A stretch of 12,921 nucleotides of DNA from Omnitrophica bacterium RBG_13_46_9 (GTDB taxonomy: Bacteria; Omnitrophota; Gorgyraeia; JABMRN01; RBG-13-46-9), in NCBI GenBank assembly GCA_001804045.1, contig MHFD01000029.1, forward strand, positions 3,481-16,401, in the 5' to 3' direction. A program made the translations under genes and the position numbers. The notes under the pieces are model-generated. The model was not told the DNA's origin, ran no database searches, and was given only the letters and a program-made list of their open reading frames with translations. Positions within the stretch are counted from its first letter, which is position 1. Each line of letters starts with the position of its first letter. Below, piece after piece: positions 1 through 6,735 of the stretch.

Positions 1-516
1 CTAATTATATTAATATCTATCCCAGGTCTCTCTCTATTTTATTACGATAAGATAGCTTCTTGGGTTGTGGACCAATTTTCAATCCCGCTTTCTATATGTA
101 ACTTTTTTAGTTATTTTATTATCTTGTTTGCAATGTTTATATTTTACCGCCTTGTATCGCGTATAACAGGCGTCTACGCGGTATTAAGTGAAACCGGAAT
201 AGGCGGCATAGAAAAGACAGGCGGCGCGATCTTGGGTATTTCGCGTTCCGCAATTATCATAGGTCTTGTGGTGACCTGTCTTCTTCTCTTGCCTCTCAGG
301 TTTGTCGAATCCGGCGTTAAGAGTTCGCGTACGGGGATGTTTTTCGTAGACATAAACTTGAGAATCGCCAGTATGGCTATAAGGTTACTGCACAAGGACA
401 ATAACAATACATGGTACCGGATGGCTCTGAGGAAACTTACCTCTGAAAAAAAGCCGTATCTGTTGAACTCTTTTAATTTGAAAGATAAATCTCGATTCTT
501 CAATGATGAATACTAA
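1..516 (+). CDS. CvpA family membrane protein (5' end outside window)
   Basis: The reading frame is open from base 1 to the TAA at 514-516, so the true start lies upstream; a GTG at 67 is in frame but falls inside the hydrophobic region. The visible 171 residues contain a membrane segment around codons 33-52 and a second around codons 79-97. Between them is a Gly-rich stretch (KTGGAILGISRSAIIIG) that matches the NxxxGxxxGxxxG pattern of CvpA/colicin V production proteins, which are small polytopic inner-membrane proteins. The tail is basic and hydrophilic, presumably cytoplasmic. The next gene follows after 18 bp, so the two are probably co-transcribed. Known CvpA proteins affect colicin V export and envelope homeostasis, but the biochemical role is unclear. 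The family call rests on the Gly pattern and topology and is moderately sure. Confidence 0.7.
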   Translation, partial: LIILISIPGLSLFYYDKIASWVVDQFSIPLSICNFFSYFIILFAMFIFYRLVSRITGVYAVLSETGIGGIEKTGGAILGISRSAIIIGLVVTCLLLLPLRFVESGVKSSRTGMFFVDINLRIASMAIRLLHKDNNNTWYRMALRKLTSEKKPYLLNSFNLKDKSRFFNDEY

Positions 517-522
517 AGATGT

Positions 523-527
523 GGAGG
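523..527 (+). promoter_or_regulatory. Shine-Dalgarno site of the NIF3 gene
   Basis: GGAGG lies 7 nt before the ATG at 535. It is the strongest ribosome binding site in the window and fixes the start of the NIF3 gene. Confidence 0.8.
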
Positions 528-534
528 AAGAAGC

Positions 535-1488
535 ATGAAGCTGGGCGCAATTTATGAGTTTGTAATAAAAAAAGGCCTGGAAAAAGATCCGCGCACAAAA
601 AATGAATTAAAGTCCGCGTTGAACAGGATTAAGCGGGAGTACAGAGTCCTGAAGGCCGAGGATAAAAAGCATTTCGATAAAGAGAGGATCAGACATCCGT
701 ATGCCGATACGCGGATTTTATACGGAGATAGGGGGCAGACTGTCAGGACAATTATGGTTGGTATTGACATAGAGGCGCCGGAACTTTTGACGGCGCACCT
801 ATTGAATGATAAAGATGCAGGCATAGACCTTGTTATGTCACATCATCCTTCCGGCATAGCCTTGGTAGACTTGCCTCAGGTTATGCATGTGCAGACGGAT
901 ATACTGCACCGTATGGGTATAAATCTGGATGTGGCAAAATCGCTTATGAAAGAACGCATCGACGAGACTTCCAGAAACTTACTTCCGAGAAACCACCAGA
1001 GGAGCGTAGATGTCGCGAAGCTTTTGAACATTCCTTTCATGTGCGTCCACACCCCCGCTGACAACCACGTCGTTCATTTCCTGCAAAAACTTTTTGAGAC
1101 AAAAAAACCTGGCAGGGTCAGTGACGCTTTGCGGATCCTTAAAACAATCCCGGAATACCGGGACGCCATGTTTAAGGCCGTGGGTCCGCGCCTTATCGCA
1201 GGCAAGGAAAGCAATAAATCCGGCAAAGTTTTTGTTGACATGACCGGCGGAACAGAAGGTTCTAAGAAAGTATTCGCGCGCCTTTCCCAAGCAGGCATAG
1301 GCACCATTGTCGCGATGCATTTGAGCGAAGAGCATTTTAAAATAGCGAAGTCCGAATTCATAAATATCATTATCGCAGGCCACATTGCCAGCGATAACCT
1401 GGGTTTAAATTTGTTATTGGACGAATTGACGAAAAAAGACGCTTTTAACATAATTCCGTGTTCGGGTTTTGTCAGGGTAAAAAGGTAA
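535..1488 (+). CDS. NIF3-family (YqfO/YbgI-like) dinuclear metal-binding protein
   Basis: This 317-residue protein belongs to the NIF3/DUF34 family, conserved proteins that bind two metal ions and have been linked to GTP cyclohydrolase-like or metal-handling roles; the true activity is unsettled. Visible motifs are SHHP (102-105, two metal-binding His), VHTPAD (171-176, with the conserved Asp) and GHIASDN (282-288). The usual C-terminal metal motif is His-x3-Glu; here it is His283-x3-Asp287. The first 70 residues are highly charged and helical and lack the WDNxGL-type opening of ordinary NIF3 proteins, so the N-terminus is divergent. The start is fixed by GGAGG. The gene sits 18 bp after cvpA-like and 70 bp before dnaG. 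NIF3 homologues also lie near dnaG-sigA in Bacillus, which supports the context. Family call is firm, function is not. Confidence 0.88.
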   Translation: MKLGAIYEFVIKKGLEKDPRTKNELKSALNRIKREYRVLKAEDKKHFDKERIRHPYADTRILYGDRGQTVRTIMVGIDIEAPELLTAHLLNDKDAGIDLVMSHHPSGIALVDLPQVMHVQTDILHRMGINLDVAKSLMKERIDETSRNLLPRNHQRSVDVAKLLNIPFMCVHTPADNHVVHFLQKLFETKKPGRVSDALRILKTIPEYRDAMFKAVGPRLIAGKESNKSGKVFVDMTGGTEGSKKVFARLSQAGIGTIVAMHLSEEHFKIAKSEFINIIIAGHIASDNLGLNLLLDELTKKDAFNIIPCSGFVRVKR

Positions 1489-1500
1489 TTTATTGTTGCG

Positions 1501-1530
1501 GACGCGCGTCTATTCCGAAAGGCGATCGCC
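1501..1530. repeat. Two perfect 10-bp palindromes upstream of dnaG
   Basis: GACGCGCGTC (1501-1510) and GGCGATCGCC (1521-1530) are each perfectly self-complementary and are separated by exactly 10 bp, so their centres are 20 bp apart, about two helical turns. They lie 28-58 bp before the dnaG start in the 70-bp gap after NIF3. They could be operator half-sites on the same DNA face or small RNA stems in the dnaG leader. No U-tract follows, so they are not a terminator. Confidence 0.5.
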
Positions 1531-1558
1531 GGCTACAGGGGTTGGCACAGGATAAAAA

Positions 1559-3316
1559 ATGATACCGAATGAGATCATAGACCAGATACTTGACAAAGTG
1601 GACATCGTGGAAGTCATATCCGGCTATATACCACTTAAAAAAACAGGCCAGAATTTCAAAACCAATTGCCCGTTTCATCAGGAGAAAACCCCGTCATTTA
1701 TAGTAAGCGCAGGCAAACAGATATATCACTGTTTCGGATGCGGGGCAGGCGGGAATGCGATAGGTTTTTTGATGAAATATGAAAAGATGGATTTCATCGA
1801 GGCCGTAAGGACGCTGGCTGATAAAGCCAATATCGCCTTACCACACACAAGCATAAGCGATAGGCCAAAAGACCCTCTTGCCGATAAGCTATACGAGGTC
1901 AATAATATGGCGTGCGATTTTTACCAGAATAATCTCGCGGCAGCCGAATGCCGCGATGCCTATGGATACTTTCTCCAGCGTGGCATTATTGATAATACAA
2001 TTAAATATTTTCGGTTGGGATTTGCGCAGGATTCCTGGCAGGGCCTGATCGGCCACTGCAGCGCAAAGGGAGTTGAATTGCAGCTGTTGGAAAAGGCAGG
2101 GCTCATATTGCAGAACTCTAATACCAAAAATTGGTATGACAGGTTTCGGTGCCGTGTAGTTTTTCCGATTTTTGATATAAGGAATAGGATTCTGGGTTTT
2201 GGCGCGCGGTCACTGGATAACAGCCTGCCTAAATACATAAATTCACCGGAGACATACATATACACAAAAGGAAAGCACCTCTATGGCCTTAATTTTTCCA
2301 AAGAATACATCAAAAAACAGAACTATGTCGTCATAGTAGAAGGGTATTTCGATTTAATACTGCCCTATCAAAACGGTATAAAAAACATTGTGGCGACCCT
2401 CGGAACGGCTCTGACAACCGAGCAGGTTAACGTGCTGAAGCGCTTTGCAAAGAATATCATAATGGTCTATGATTCCGATAAAGCGGGCCAGGAAGCGACC
2501 TTGAGAAGTCTGGACCTTCTGATAGAAGAGGATATGAACGTGCGTATCGCCTTGTTGCCGAAAGGCCATGATCCGGATAGCCTGGTAAGAAAGGAAGGCG
2601 GTACCGGGTTCATGAAAGTCCTGAAAGAATCGAAAGATTTTTTTGAATATAAATTAGGGGTGCTTAGCGCAAGGTTCAGAAAAGACCAACCTCGCGGCAA
2701 GGCGAGGATCGTCGAAGAGATGCTTCCGACACTCTCAAGGATAAAAAATGCTGTTCTGAAATCCAGTTATTTGAAGAAGATATCGGAAGAGCTGTCTGTC
2801 GACGAGGAGTCCGTAAGATCGGAGCTAAAGAAGGTGAGAACATATTCCGCAAGGGCTTACCCTATCGGCGATACGGTCGAGACCGAGAAAAAAAGAGCCA
2901 TTACAACCGCAGAGATGATGCTTCTTGCCATAGTGCTTGAGGATATGACACATATTACGAAGCTAGAGGAACTGGGGTTTCAAAATTTTAAAGACAAATT
3001 GCTGGTAGGCATATTCGAAAAGATATCGCAGCTTCATAAAAGCGGTAAAAGCACGACGCCCTCTCACCTCATAAGCTATTTTACAGATACTGAGGCGGAA
3101 AGGATTATTTCGGAAGCTACAAATCTCTGCCAGACCATAAAGGATAGTTCTAAGGCGCTTAAGGATTGCTTGCGGCACGTAAGGAAGGACAATTTGAAAG
3201 AAGTCTTAAGCGTGATACAATTTAAAATCAGGAAAGCCGAAAGCAACGCTGATACTGATGGGGTAAACAGGCTTATTGCCGAATATTCGGAACTTATTAA
3301 GCAGTCGCGCGTATAG
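1559..3316 (+). CDS. dnaG: DNA primase DnaG
   Basis: This 585-residue protein, a normal length for the family, makes RNA primers at the replication fork. The N-terminal CHC2 zinc finger is intact: C37PFH40 and C58FGC61 with the EKTPSF motif between. The primase-specific motif RFRCRVVFPIF (195-205) and the LGFGAR segment (212-217) follow. The Toprim catalytic core shows EGYFD (261-265), DSDKAG (305-310) and GHDPDS (336-341), which supply the acidic metal-binding residues. The region after about 430 is poorly conserved and should be the helicase (DnaB)-interacting domain. An in-frame stop at 1553 makes ATG 1559 the first possible start; AGGA at 1549-1552 is its weak ribosome binding site. rpoD follows after 44 bp, as in the macromolecular-synthesis operon, without rpsU. 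Confidence 0.97.
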   Translation: MIPNEIIDQILDKVDIVEVISGYIPLKKTGQNFKTNCPFHQEKTPSFIVSAGKQIYHCFGCGAGGNAIGFLMKYEKMDFIEAVRTLADKANIALPHTSISDRPKDPLADKLYEVNNMACDFYQNNLAAAECRDAYGYFLQRGIIDNTIKYFRLGFAQDSWQGLIGHCSAKGVELQLLEKAGLILQNSNTKNWYDRFRCRVVFPIFDIRNRILGFGARSLDNSLPKYINSPETYIYTKGKHLYGLNFSKEYIKKQNYVVIVEGYFDLILPYQNGIKNIVATLGTALTTEQVNVLKRFAKNIIMVYDSDKAGQEATLRSLDLLIEEDMNVRIALLPKGHDPDSLVRKEGGTGFMKVLKESKDFFEYKLGVLSARFRKDQPRGKARIVEEMLPTLSRIKNAVLKSSYLKKISEELSVDEESVRSELKKVRTYSARAYPIGDTVETEKKRAITTAEMMLLAIVLEDMTHITKLEELGFQNFKDKLLVGIFEKISQLHKSGKSTTPSHLISYFTDTEAERIISEATNLCQTIKDSSKALKDCLRHVRKDNLKEVLSVIQFKIRKAESNADTDGVNRLIAEYSELIKQSRV

Positions 3317-3332
3317 ACATTGGTTCTAGGGG

Positions 3333-3338
3333 TATAAT
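3333..3338 (+). promoter_or_regulatory. Possible rpoD promoter (-10 box)
   Basis: A perfect TATAAT lies in the 44-bp gap between dnaG and rpoD. Transcription would start near 3345, about 16 nt before the rpoD ATG. No -35 box at 16-18 bp was found (the closest, TAGACA at 3314-3319, is only 13 bp away), and there is no TGn extension. A separate rpoD promoter near dnaG is common in bacteria, but a chance match is possible. Confidence 0.3.
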
Positions 3339-3360
3339 AAAACGGGTAAAAGAAGGGTAT

Positions 3361-4944
3361 ATGGCCGCCAAGAAGGATCGTAATCCGATTAAACAAGCAG
3401 CCAGCATGGCAAAGAAGTCAGTAAAAACAACCGCCATCGATAAGTTGGTAGCCCTGGGAAAAAAGAAAAAGTATCTGACTTACGAAGAGGTGAATAGCGT
3501 CCTGCCGGATGATATGTTCTCTTCCGAAGAGATCGATGAGGTGATGAGCATCCTGGATAAGGAGAATATCGCTCTTGTTGACCGTGAGAAAGAAGAATAT
3601 ATCCTGCCGCAGGAACAACGCGTAAAGAGAGGTCACCTGAAGGACGAAGAGATAACCAAAATTGCGCAGGTAGACGATCCAGTAAAGATGTATCTCAGGC
3701 AGATGGGCCAGATCCCGCTTCTTACCAGAGAGCAGGAGATCAGTCTGGCCGAAAAGATCAAAGTCGCTGAGAATATCTTCAGGAAAAATATTTTATGGAC
3801 GAATATCGCGAAGAAGACCGTTATAGACATACTGGAAAACACGCTGAAAAAAAATGTTAATCTCGACGAGATCATAGACATAGACCCCAAGTTCAAAGAG
3901 TATGTAGTCAAAAGAAGGATAATAAAGCTGCTAAAGAAACTTAAGGCGACAAAGGTAAAGGCAAAGGTCGTCAAGATTTTATTGGATATGCGGCTCGCAA
4001 TCGCCACGATAGAGCAGATTGCGCAAAAGATGAAAGAATTTATCGACGAGGCGGAAGCGATAGAGAAAGACATAAAAGGAACAAAACGTAAAAAAATAGG
4101 CAGGAAAGAGTTAATCAGAAAACTCAAGAATCTCGAGCGTAAATTCGGCGACAAGGCGGAAAGTATAAAAAAGCTGTACCGCCTTATAAGGATCAAAGAG
4201 ACCAATTTCAATAAGGCAAAGAGAGAGCTTGTAGCCGCTAACCTGAGGCTTGTGGTAAGCATCGCCAAGAAGTACACCAATAGGGGGCTTTCCTTTTTGG
4301 ATCTAATACAAGAGGGCAACATAGGCCTTATGAAAGCCGTTGACAAATTCGAATATAAACGCGGTTATAAATTTTCCACATACGCAACCTGGTGGATCAG
4401 GCAGGCCATAACCCGCTCCATAGCGGACCAGTCGCGGACTATAAGGATACCCGTGCATATGACAGAGACGATCAATAAGCTTATTCGTGTTTCGAGGGCG
4501 TTGGTTCAAGAGACGGGCCGCGAGCCGGCTCCCGAAGAGCTCTCACACGAAATGAAGATGCCGGTGGATAAAGTCAGGGCCATATTAAAGATTGCCCAGG
4601 AACCTATAAGCCTGCAGACACCCATAGGCGATGAAGGGGATACTAATTTTGGGGATTTCATCGAGGACAAACGGGCCGTTTCTCCGGCCAGCGCCACCGC
4701 CTATACCATGCTAAAAGAGCAGATGGGAGACGTTTTGGATACGCTTACTGACAGGGAGAAAAAGGTGTTAAGATTAAGATTTGGGATCGGGGATGGTTAT
4801 CCACGAACGCTCGAGGAGGTCGGCGCAATATTTAATGTGACAAGAGAAAGGGTCAGGCAGATAGAGGCAAAAGCCCTGAAAAAACTCAGGCATCCTACCA
4901 GGGCGCGCAAATTAAAGAATTTCTTGAGCGTGGGATTTAGCTGA
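3361..4944 (+). CDS. rpoD: RNA polymerase primary sigma factor RpoD (sigma-70)
   Basis: This 527-residue group 1 sigma factor directs RNA polymerase to housekeeping promoters. A Lys-rich leader (1-23) precedes region 1.1 (about 24-85). Region 1.2 (VDDPVKMYLRQMGQIPLL, 104-121) comes next, and a non-conserved insert fills about 140-283. Regions 2.1-2.4 follow (ANLRLVVSIAKKY at 293-305, then FSTYATWWIRQAITR at 338-352), with Q348 and T351 in the positions that read the -10 box. Region 3 spans about 365-440. Region 4.2 has a helix-turn-helix (TRERVRQIEAKALKKLR, 494-510) with the usual -35 contact residues. The complete set of regions predicts ordinary TATAAT/TTGACA recognition, which agrees with boxes found here. 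The non-conserved insert is unusually basic. The site AGAAGGG (3351-3357) is only 3 nt from the ATG, so initiation may be weak. Confidence 0.97.
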   Translation: MAAKKDRNPIKQAASMAKKSVKTTAIDKLVALGKKKKYLTYEEVNSVLPDDMFSSEEIDEVMSILDKENIALVDREKEEYILPQEQRVKRGHLKDEEITKIAQVDDPVKMYLRQMGQIPLLTREQEISLAEKIKVAENIFRKNILWTNIAKKTVIDILENTLKKNVNLDEIIDIDPKFKEYVVKRRIIKLLKKLKATKVKAKVVKILLDMRLAIATIEQIAQKMKEFIDEAEAIEKDIKGTKRKKIGRKELIRKLKNLERKFGDKAESIKKLYRLIRIKETNFNKAKRELVAANLRLVVSIAKKYTNRGLSFLDLIQEGNIGLMKAVDKFEYKRGYKFSTYATWWIRQAITRSIADQSRTIRIPVHMTETINKLIRVSRALVQETGREPAPEELSHEMKMPVDKVRAILKIAQEPISLQTPIGDEGDTNFGDFIEDKRAVSPASATAYTMLKEQMGDVLDTLTDREKKVLRLRFGIGDGYPRTLEEVGAIFNVTRERVRQIEAKALKKLRHPTRARKLKNFLSVGFS

Positions 4945-5050
4945 TACCTTGTCGTCCACTTCGCCTTCACCGGAATCCGGCCAGTCCTTTTCTTTTAAAG
5001 ACCCTCAGATCATCCCAAGAAATGAGATTAGCAGAACCATCAGGATACTC

Positions 5051-5356
5051 TCAGCCCTTGCCATGGCCGTTTCTTGTGTCCAGATTTTTTCCAGCGACAA
5101 AGAGGGGTTTTTTTCGAAACCAAACGGAAAAGAAGTCATATATACGAAAACAAAAAAGTACGAGTGTTTTCCGTAGGTAGCCGTAGAGATTGTAGGAGGC
5201 GTACCATAATACCCTGAAGTCCGAATAGGATATCTGGCCTTTGTTCGGCGGTTCTCTCTGTATAACTTTATTATAATAATACCAATCAGCGCCGAGGAAG
5301 ACTACGACAAAAACCATCAGGAACAAAAACATATTCGTAAACAGCTTTCCGAACAT
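5051..5356 (-). CDS. Small single-pass membrane protein of unknown function
   Basis: I do not recognise this 101-residue protein. From ATG 5356-5354 it begins MFGKLFTNMF, has one strong membrane segment at about 8-23 (FLFLMVFVVVFL), then an aromatic, basic tail (WYYYNK, WYASYNLYGYLRKT, FFSVWFRKK) and a polar end. It could be a bitopic inner-membrane protein with a second amphipathic or re-entrant helix near 60-80. The frame stays open to 5518, but that extension translates the repeat cluster and would place the promoter inside the gene. I chose 5356 because TATAAT lies 7 nt before it. There is no Shine-Dalgarno sequence, so it may be leaderless; the next Met (codon 9, 5332) is an alternative. 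The gene is convergent with rpoD, 106 bp away. That it is coding is likely, not certain. Confidence 0.55.
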   Translation of the reverse strand: MFGKLFTNMFLFLMVFVVVFLGADWYYYNKVIQREPPNKGQISYSDFRVLWYASYNLYGYLRKTLVLFCFRIYDFFSVWFRKKPLFVAGKNLDTRNGHGKG

Positions 5357-5363
5357 TATGCTT

Positions 5364-5372
5364 ATTATACCA
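5364..5372 (-). promoter_or_regulatory. Extended -10 promoter of the small membrane protein gene
   Basis: Read on the minus strand, TGGTATAAT (5372 to 5364) is a perfect extended -10 element (TGn-TATAAT). There is no recognisable -35 box, as allowed for extended -10 promoters. The predicted start point is 5357 or 5356, that is, at the A of the proposed start codon. Confidence 0.5.
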
Positions 5373-5403
5373 TGCAAGCCTGTTTTTAATTCATAAAATG
5401 AAT

Positions 5404-5496
5404 GATTACAGCGATTCTTTGCTTCCAAAAAGATGCAATCTAGATTACGGAGATTTAGACTTAATCGCTGTAATCTTCCCTTAAATCTATGTAATC
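5404..5496. repeat. Cluster of four GATTACnnnGATT motifs forming interleaved inverted repeats
   Basis: Copies A (5404-5416) and B (5443-5457) read on the + strand; A' (5463-5475) and B' (5482-5496) read on the minus strand. A and A' are perfect 13-bp inverted repeats with a 46-nt spacer. B and B' match at 13 of 15 positions with a 24-nt spacer. The order A-B-A'-B' means the two hairpins cannot form together without a pseudoknot. On the + strand the right half reads as a degenerate run of AATCnnnGTAATC units. The cluster lies in the 250-bp divergent region between the small membrane protein and the formate/nitrite-type channel, 35 bp upstream of the minus-strand -10 box. It may be a dispersed genomic repeat or a set of operators. 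Confidence 0.75.
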
Positions 5497-5551
5497 GCCT
5501 TAAAATATGACAATACAATTAAAATAATTCCAAAAAATCAACTTTAACGCC

Positions 5552-5580
5552 TTGCAAATTCTTATTTATGCAGGTATATT
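5552..5580 (+). promoter_or_regulatory. Sigma-70-type promoter of the FNT channel gene
   Basis: TTGCAA (5552-5557) and TATATT (5575-5580) are separated by exactly 17 bp and match the consensus at 4 of 6 and 5 of 6 positions. The start point would be near 5587, giving a 20-nt leader that contains the GAGGGG ribosome binding site (5594-5599), 7 nt before the ATG. Confidence 0.55.
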
Positions 5581-5606
5581 TTATATAGCAAGAGAGGGGA
5601 AAAGGT

Positions 5607-6413
5607 ATGAGAAGTCTGTTTTTAAGCCCTTCAGAGATATCAAAGTCTCTGAGCGATATCGGCGAGAAGAAGGCAAACGCGACGATATTCGAGTTATTCA
5701 TATTCGGGATTTTGGCCGGCATATACATTTCTTTCGGCGCCAATGCCGCCATAGCCGTGCTGAGCGGAAAAACCCTGGACGCGGGTTTCGCAGCGTTTCT
5801 GTCTGGAAGCGTTTTTAGCGTCGGCCTTATACTGGTGCTTATTCCGGGTTCGGAACTCTTTACCGGCAATATACTTATGAGCATAGGCCTTATTGACAGG
5901 AAATATCCCCTCGTTAAAGTCTTACGGAATTGGCTGGTTGTGTATTTCGGAAATTTATTGGGGGCGGTGATCATCGCCCGTATTGTTTATGATTCCGGTC
6001 TTCTTGGCTATTTTTGCGTTCCGGCCCCTATGGGAGAGGTTGCGAGCAGGATCGCAGAGGCAAAGATGAATCTGGGTTTTACAGAGGCGCTGTGTCGCGG
6101 CATCTTGTGTAATATGCTTGTGTGCCTGGCGGTAATCATGTCTATAGCGTCCCGGACGGTCGCCGGCAAGATACTGGGGATCTATTTTCCGATAATGACT
6201 TTTGTCGCTTCCGGTTATGAACACTCCGTGGCCAATATGTATTTTCTGCCCGTGGGGCTTATGATTAAAGGCAGGTTCGCAAGCAGTTTTTTAAGCATTT
6301 TTGATAACCTTATTCCTGTGACAATCGGCAACATTATAGGAGGCCTTTTAATAGTCGTTCTCCATCCTAAGGTCGGCGAGAAGATAGCCCACATTTTTAT
6401 GTCAAAACACTAA
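5607..6413 (+). CDS. Formate/nitrite transporter (FNT) family channel
   Basis: This 268-residue protein matches the FNT family (FocA, NirC, HSC), pentameric inner-membrane channels that move small anions such as formate, nitrite or hydrosulfide. Six membrane segments can be placed near 28-50, 62-82, 103-124, 161-182, 186-204 and 230-252. Visible family motifs are GIYISFGANAA (38-48), PGSELFTGN (80-88), NWLVVYFGNLLGA (108-120) and GYEHSVANMYFLPVG (203-217), in which H206 corresponds to the central pore His of FocA; K153 is probably the conserved pore-entrance Lys. The residues do not tell formate from nitrite or sulfide. No pyruvate formate-lyase, formate dehydrogenase or nitrite reductase gene is adjacent, so the substrate is open. 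It has its own promoter and a good ribosome binding site. Confidence 0.92.
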   Translation: MRSLFLSPSEISKSLSDIGEKKANATIFELFIFGILAGIYISFGANAAIAVLSGKTLDAGFAAFLSGSVFSVGLILVLIPGSELFTGNILMSIGLIDRKYPLVKVLRNWLVVYFGNLLGAVIIARIVYDSGLLGYFCVPAPMGEVASRIAEAKMNLGFTEALCRGILCNMLVCLAVIMSIASRTVAGKILGIYFPIMTFVASGYEHSVANMYFLPVGLMIKGRFASSFLSIFDNLIPVTIGNIIGGLLIVVLHPKVGEKIAHIFMSKH

Positions 6414-6509
6414 AGAACCGTATAGATAATAACGTTTTTAGCCCGCCAAAAAGCAGGTCCTGTTAGGTGTAATAAAGAATCTAAAGTTGTTGAGAAGTAG
6501 TTTTAGCAG

Positions 6510-6704
6510 ATGCAAAAACATATATGCCCACATTGCAAGAATCCTGTTTATGATGATGACGCGCTTCTCTGTCTTTATTGCGGTGAAAACCTGAACCGCA
6601 GTGTCGGTTTCATGGGCAGGATAAAATATCCCGGGCCGAGAATTATAGCGGTTGTAGCTATCGGGATAGTGCTGTTAAGTTTTATTATGCTGATAAGCAG
6701 ATAA
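6510..6704 (+). CDS. Small zinc-ribbon membrane protein
   Basis: This 64-residue protein has a zinc ribbon formed by CPHC (Cys6, Cys9) and CLYC (Cys21, Cys24), followed by a basic linker and one C-terminal membrane helix at about 43-62. The layout is a cytoplasmic metal-binding knuckle tethered to the inner membrane, a common plan in tiny bacterial proteins of unknown function. Only a weak GAGAAG (6492-6497) lies 12 nt before the ATG. It is 96 bp after the channel gene and 31 bp before the TMTC-like gene, so it is more likely to be transcribed with the latter. The four correctly spaced Cys make it a credible gene in spite of its length. Confidence 0.75.
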   Translation: MQKHICPHCKNPVYDDDALLCLYCGENLNRSVGFMGRIKYPGPRIIAVVAIGIVLLSFIMLISR

Positions 6705-6735
6705 AGTAGCGGGCTATGGAGCGAAGACTGGTCAT

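Noticed and set aside
3633..4346. 237-codon minus-strand ORF inside rpoD
   Set aside because: It is the antisense of Lys-rich codons in rpoD, giving a Ser/Phe/Leu-rich product with no motif.
4949..5176. 75-codon + strand ORF after rpoD starting at TTG
   Set aside because: It has no ribosome binding site and overlaps the minus-strand membrane protein, which has a promoter and more protein-like composition.
5357..5518. Upstream extension of the small minus-strand membrane protein
   Set aside because: The extension translates the repeat cluster into Arg/Leu/Asn-rich sequence and would place the TATAAT promoter inside the gene.
5519..5974. 151-codon minus-strand ORF overlapping the FNT gene
   Set aside because: The opposite frame encodes a clear FNT channel with all family motifs, promoter and ribosome binding site.
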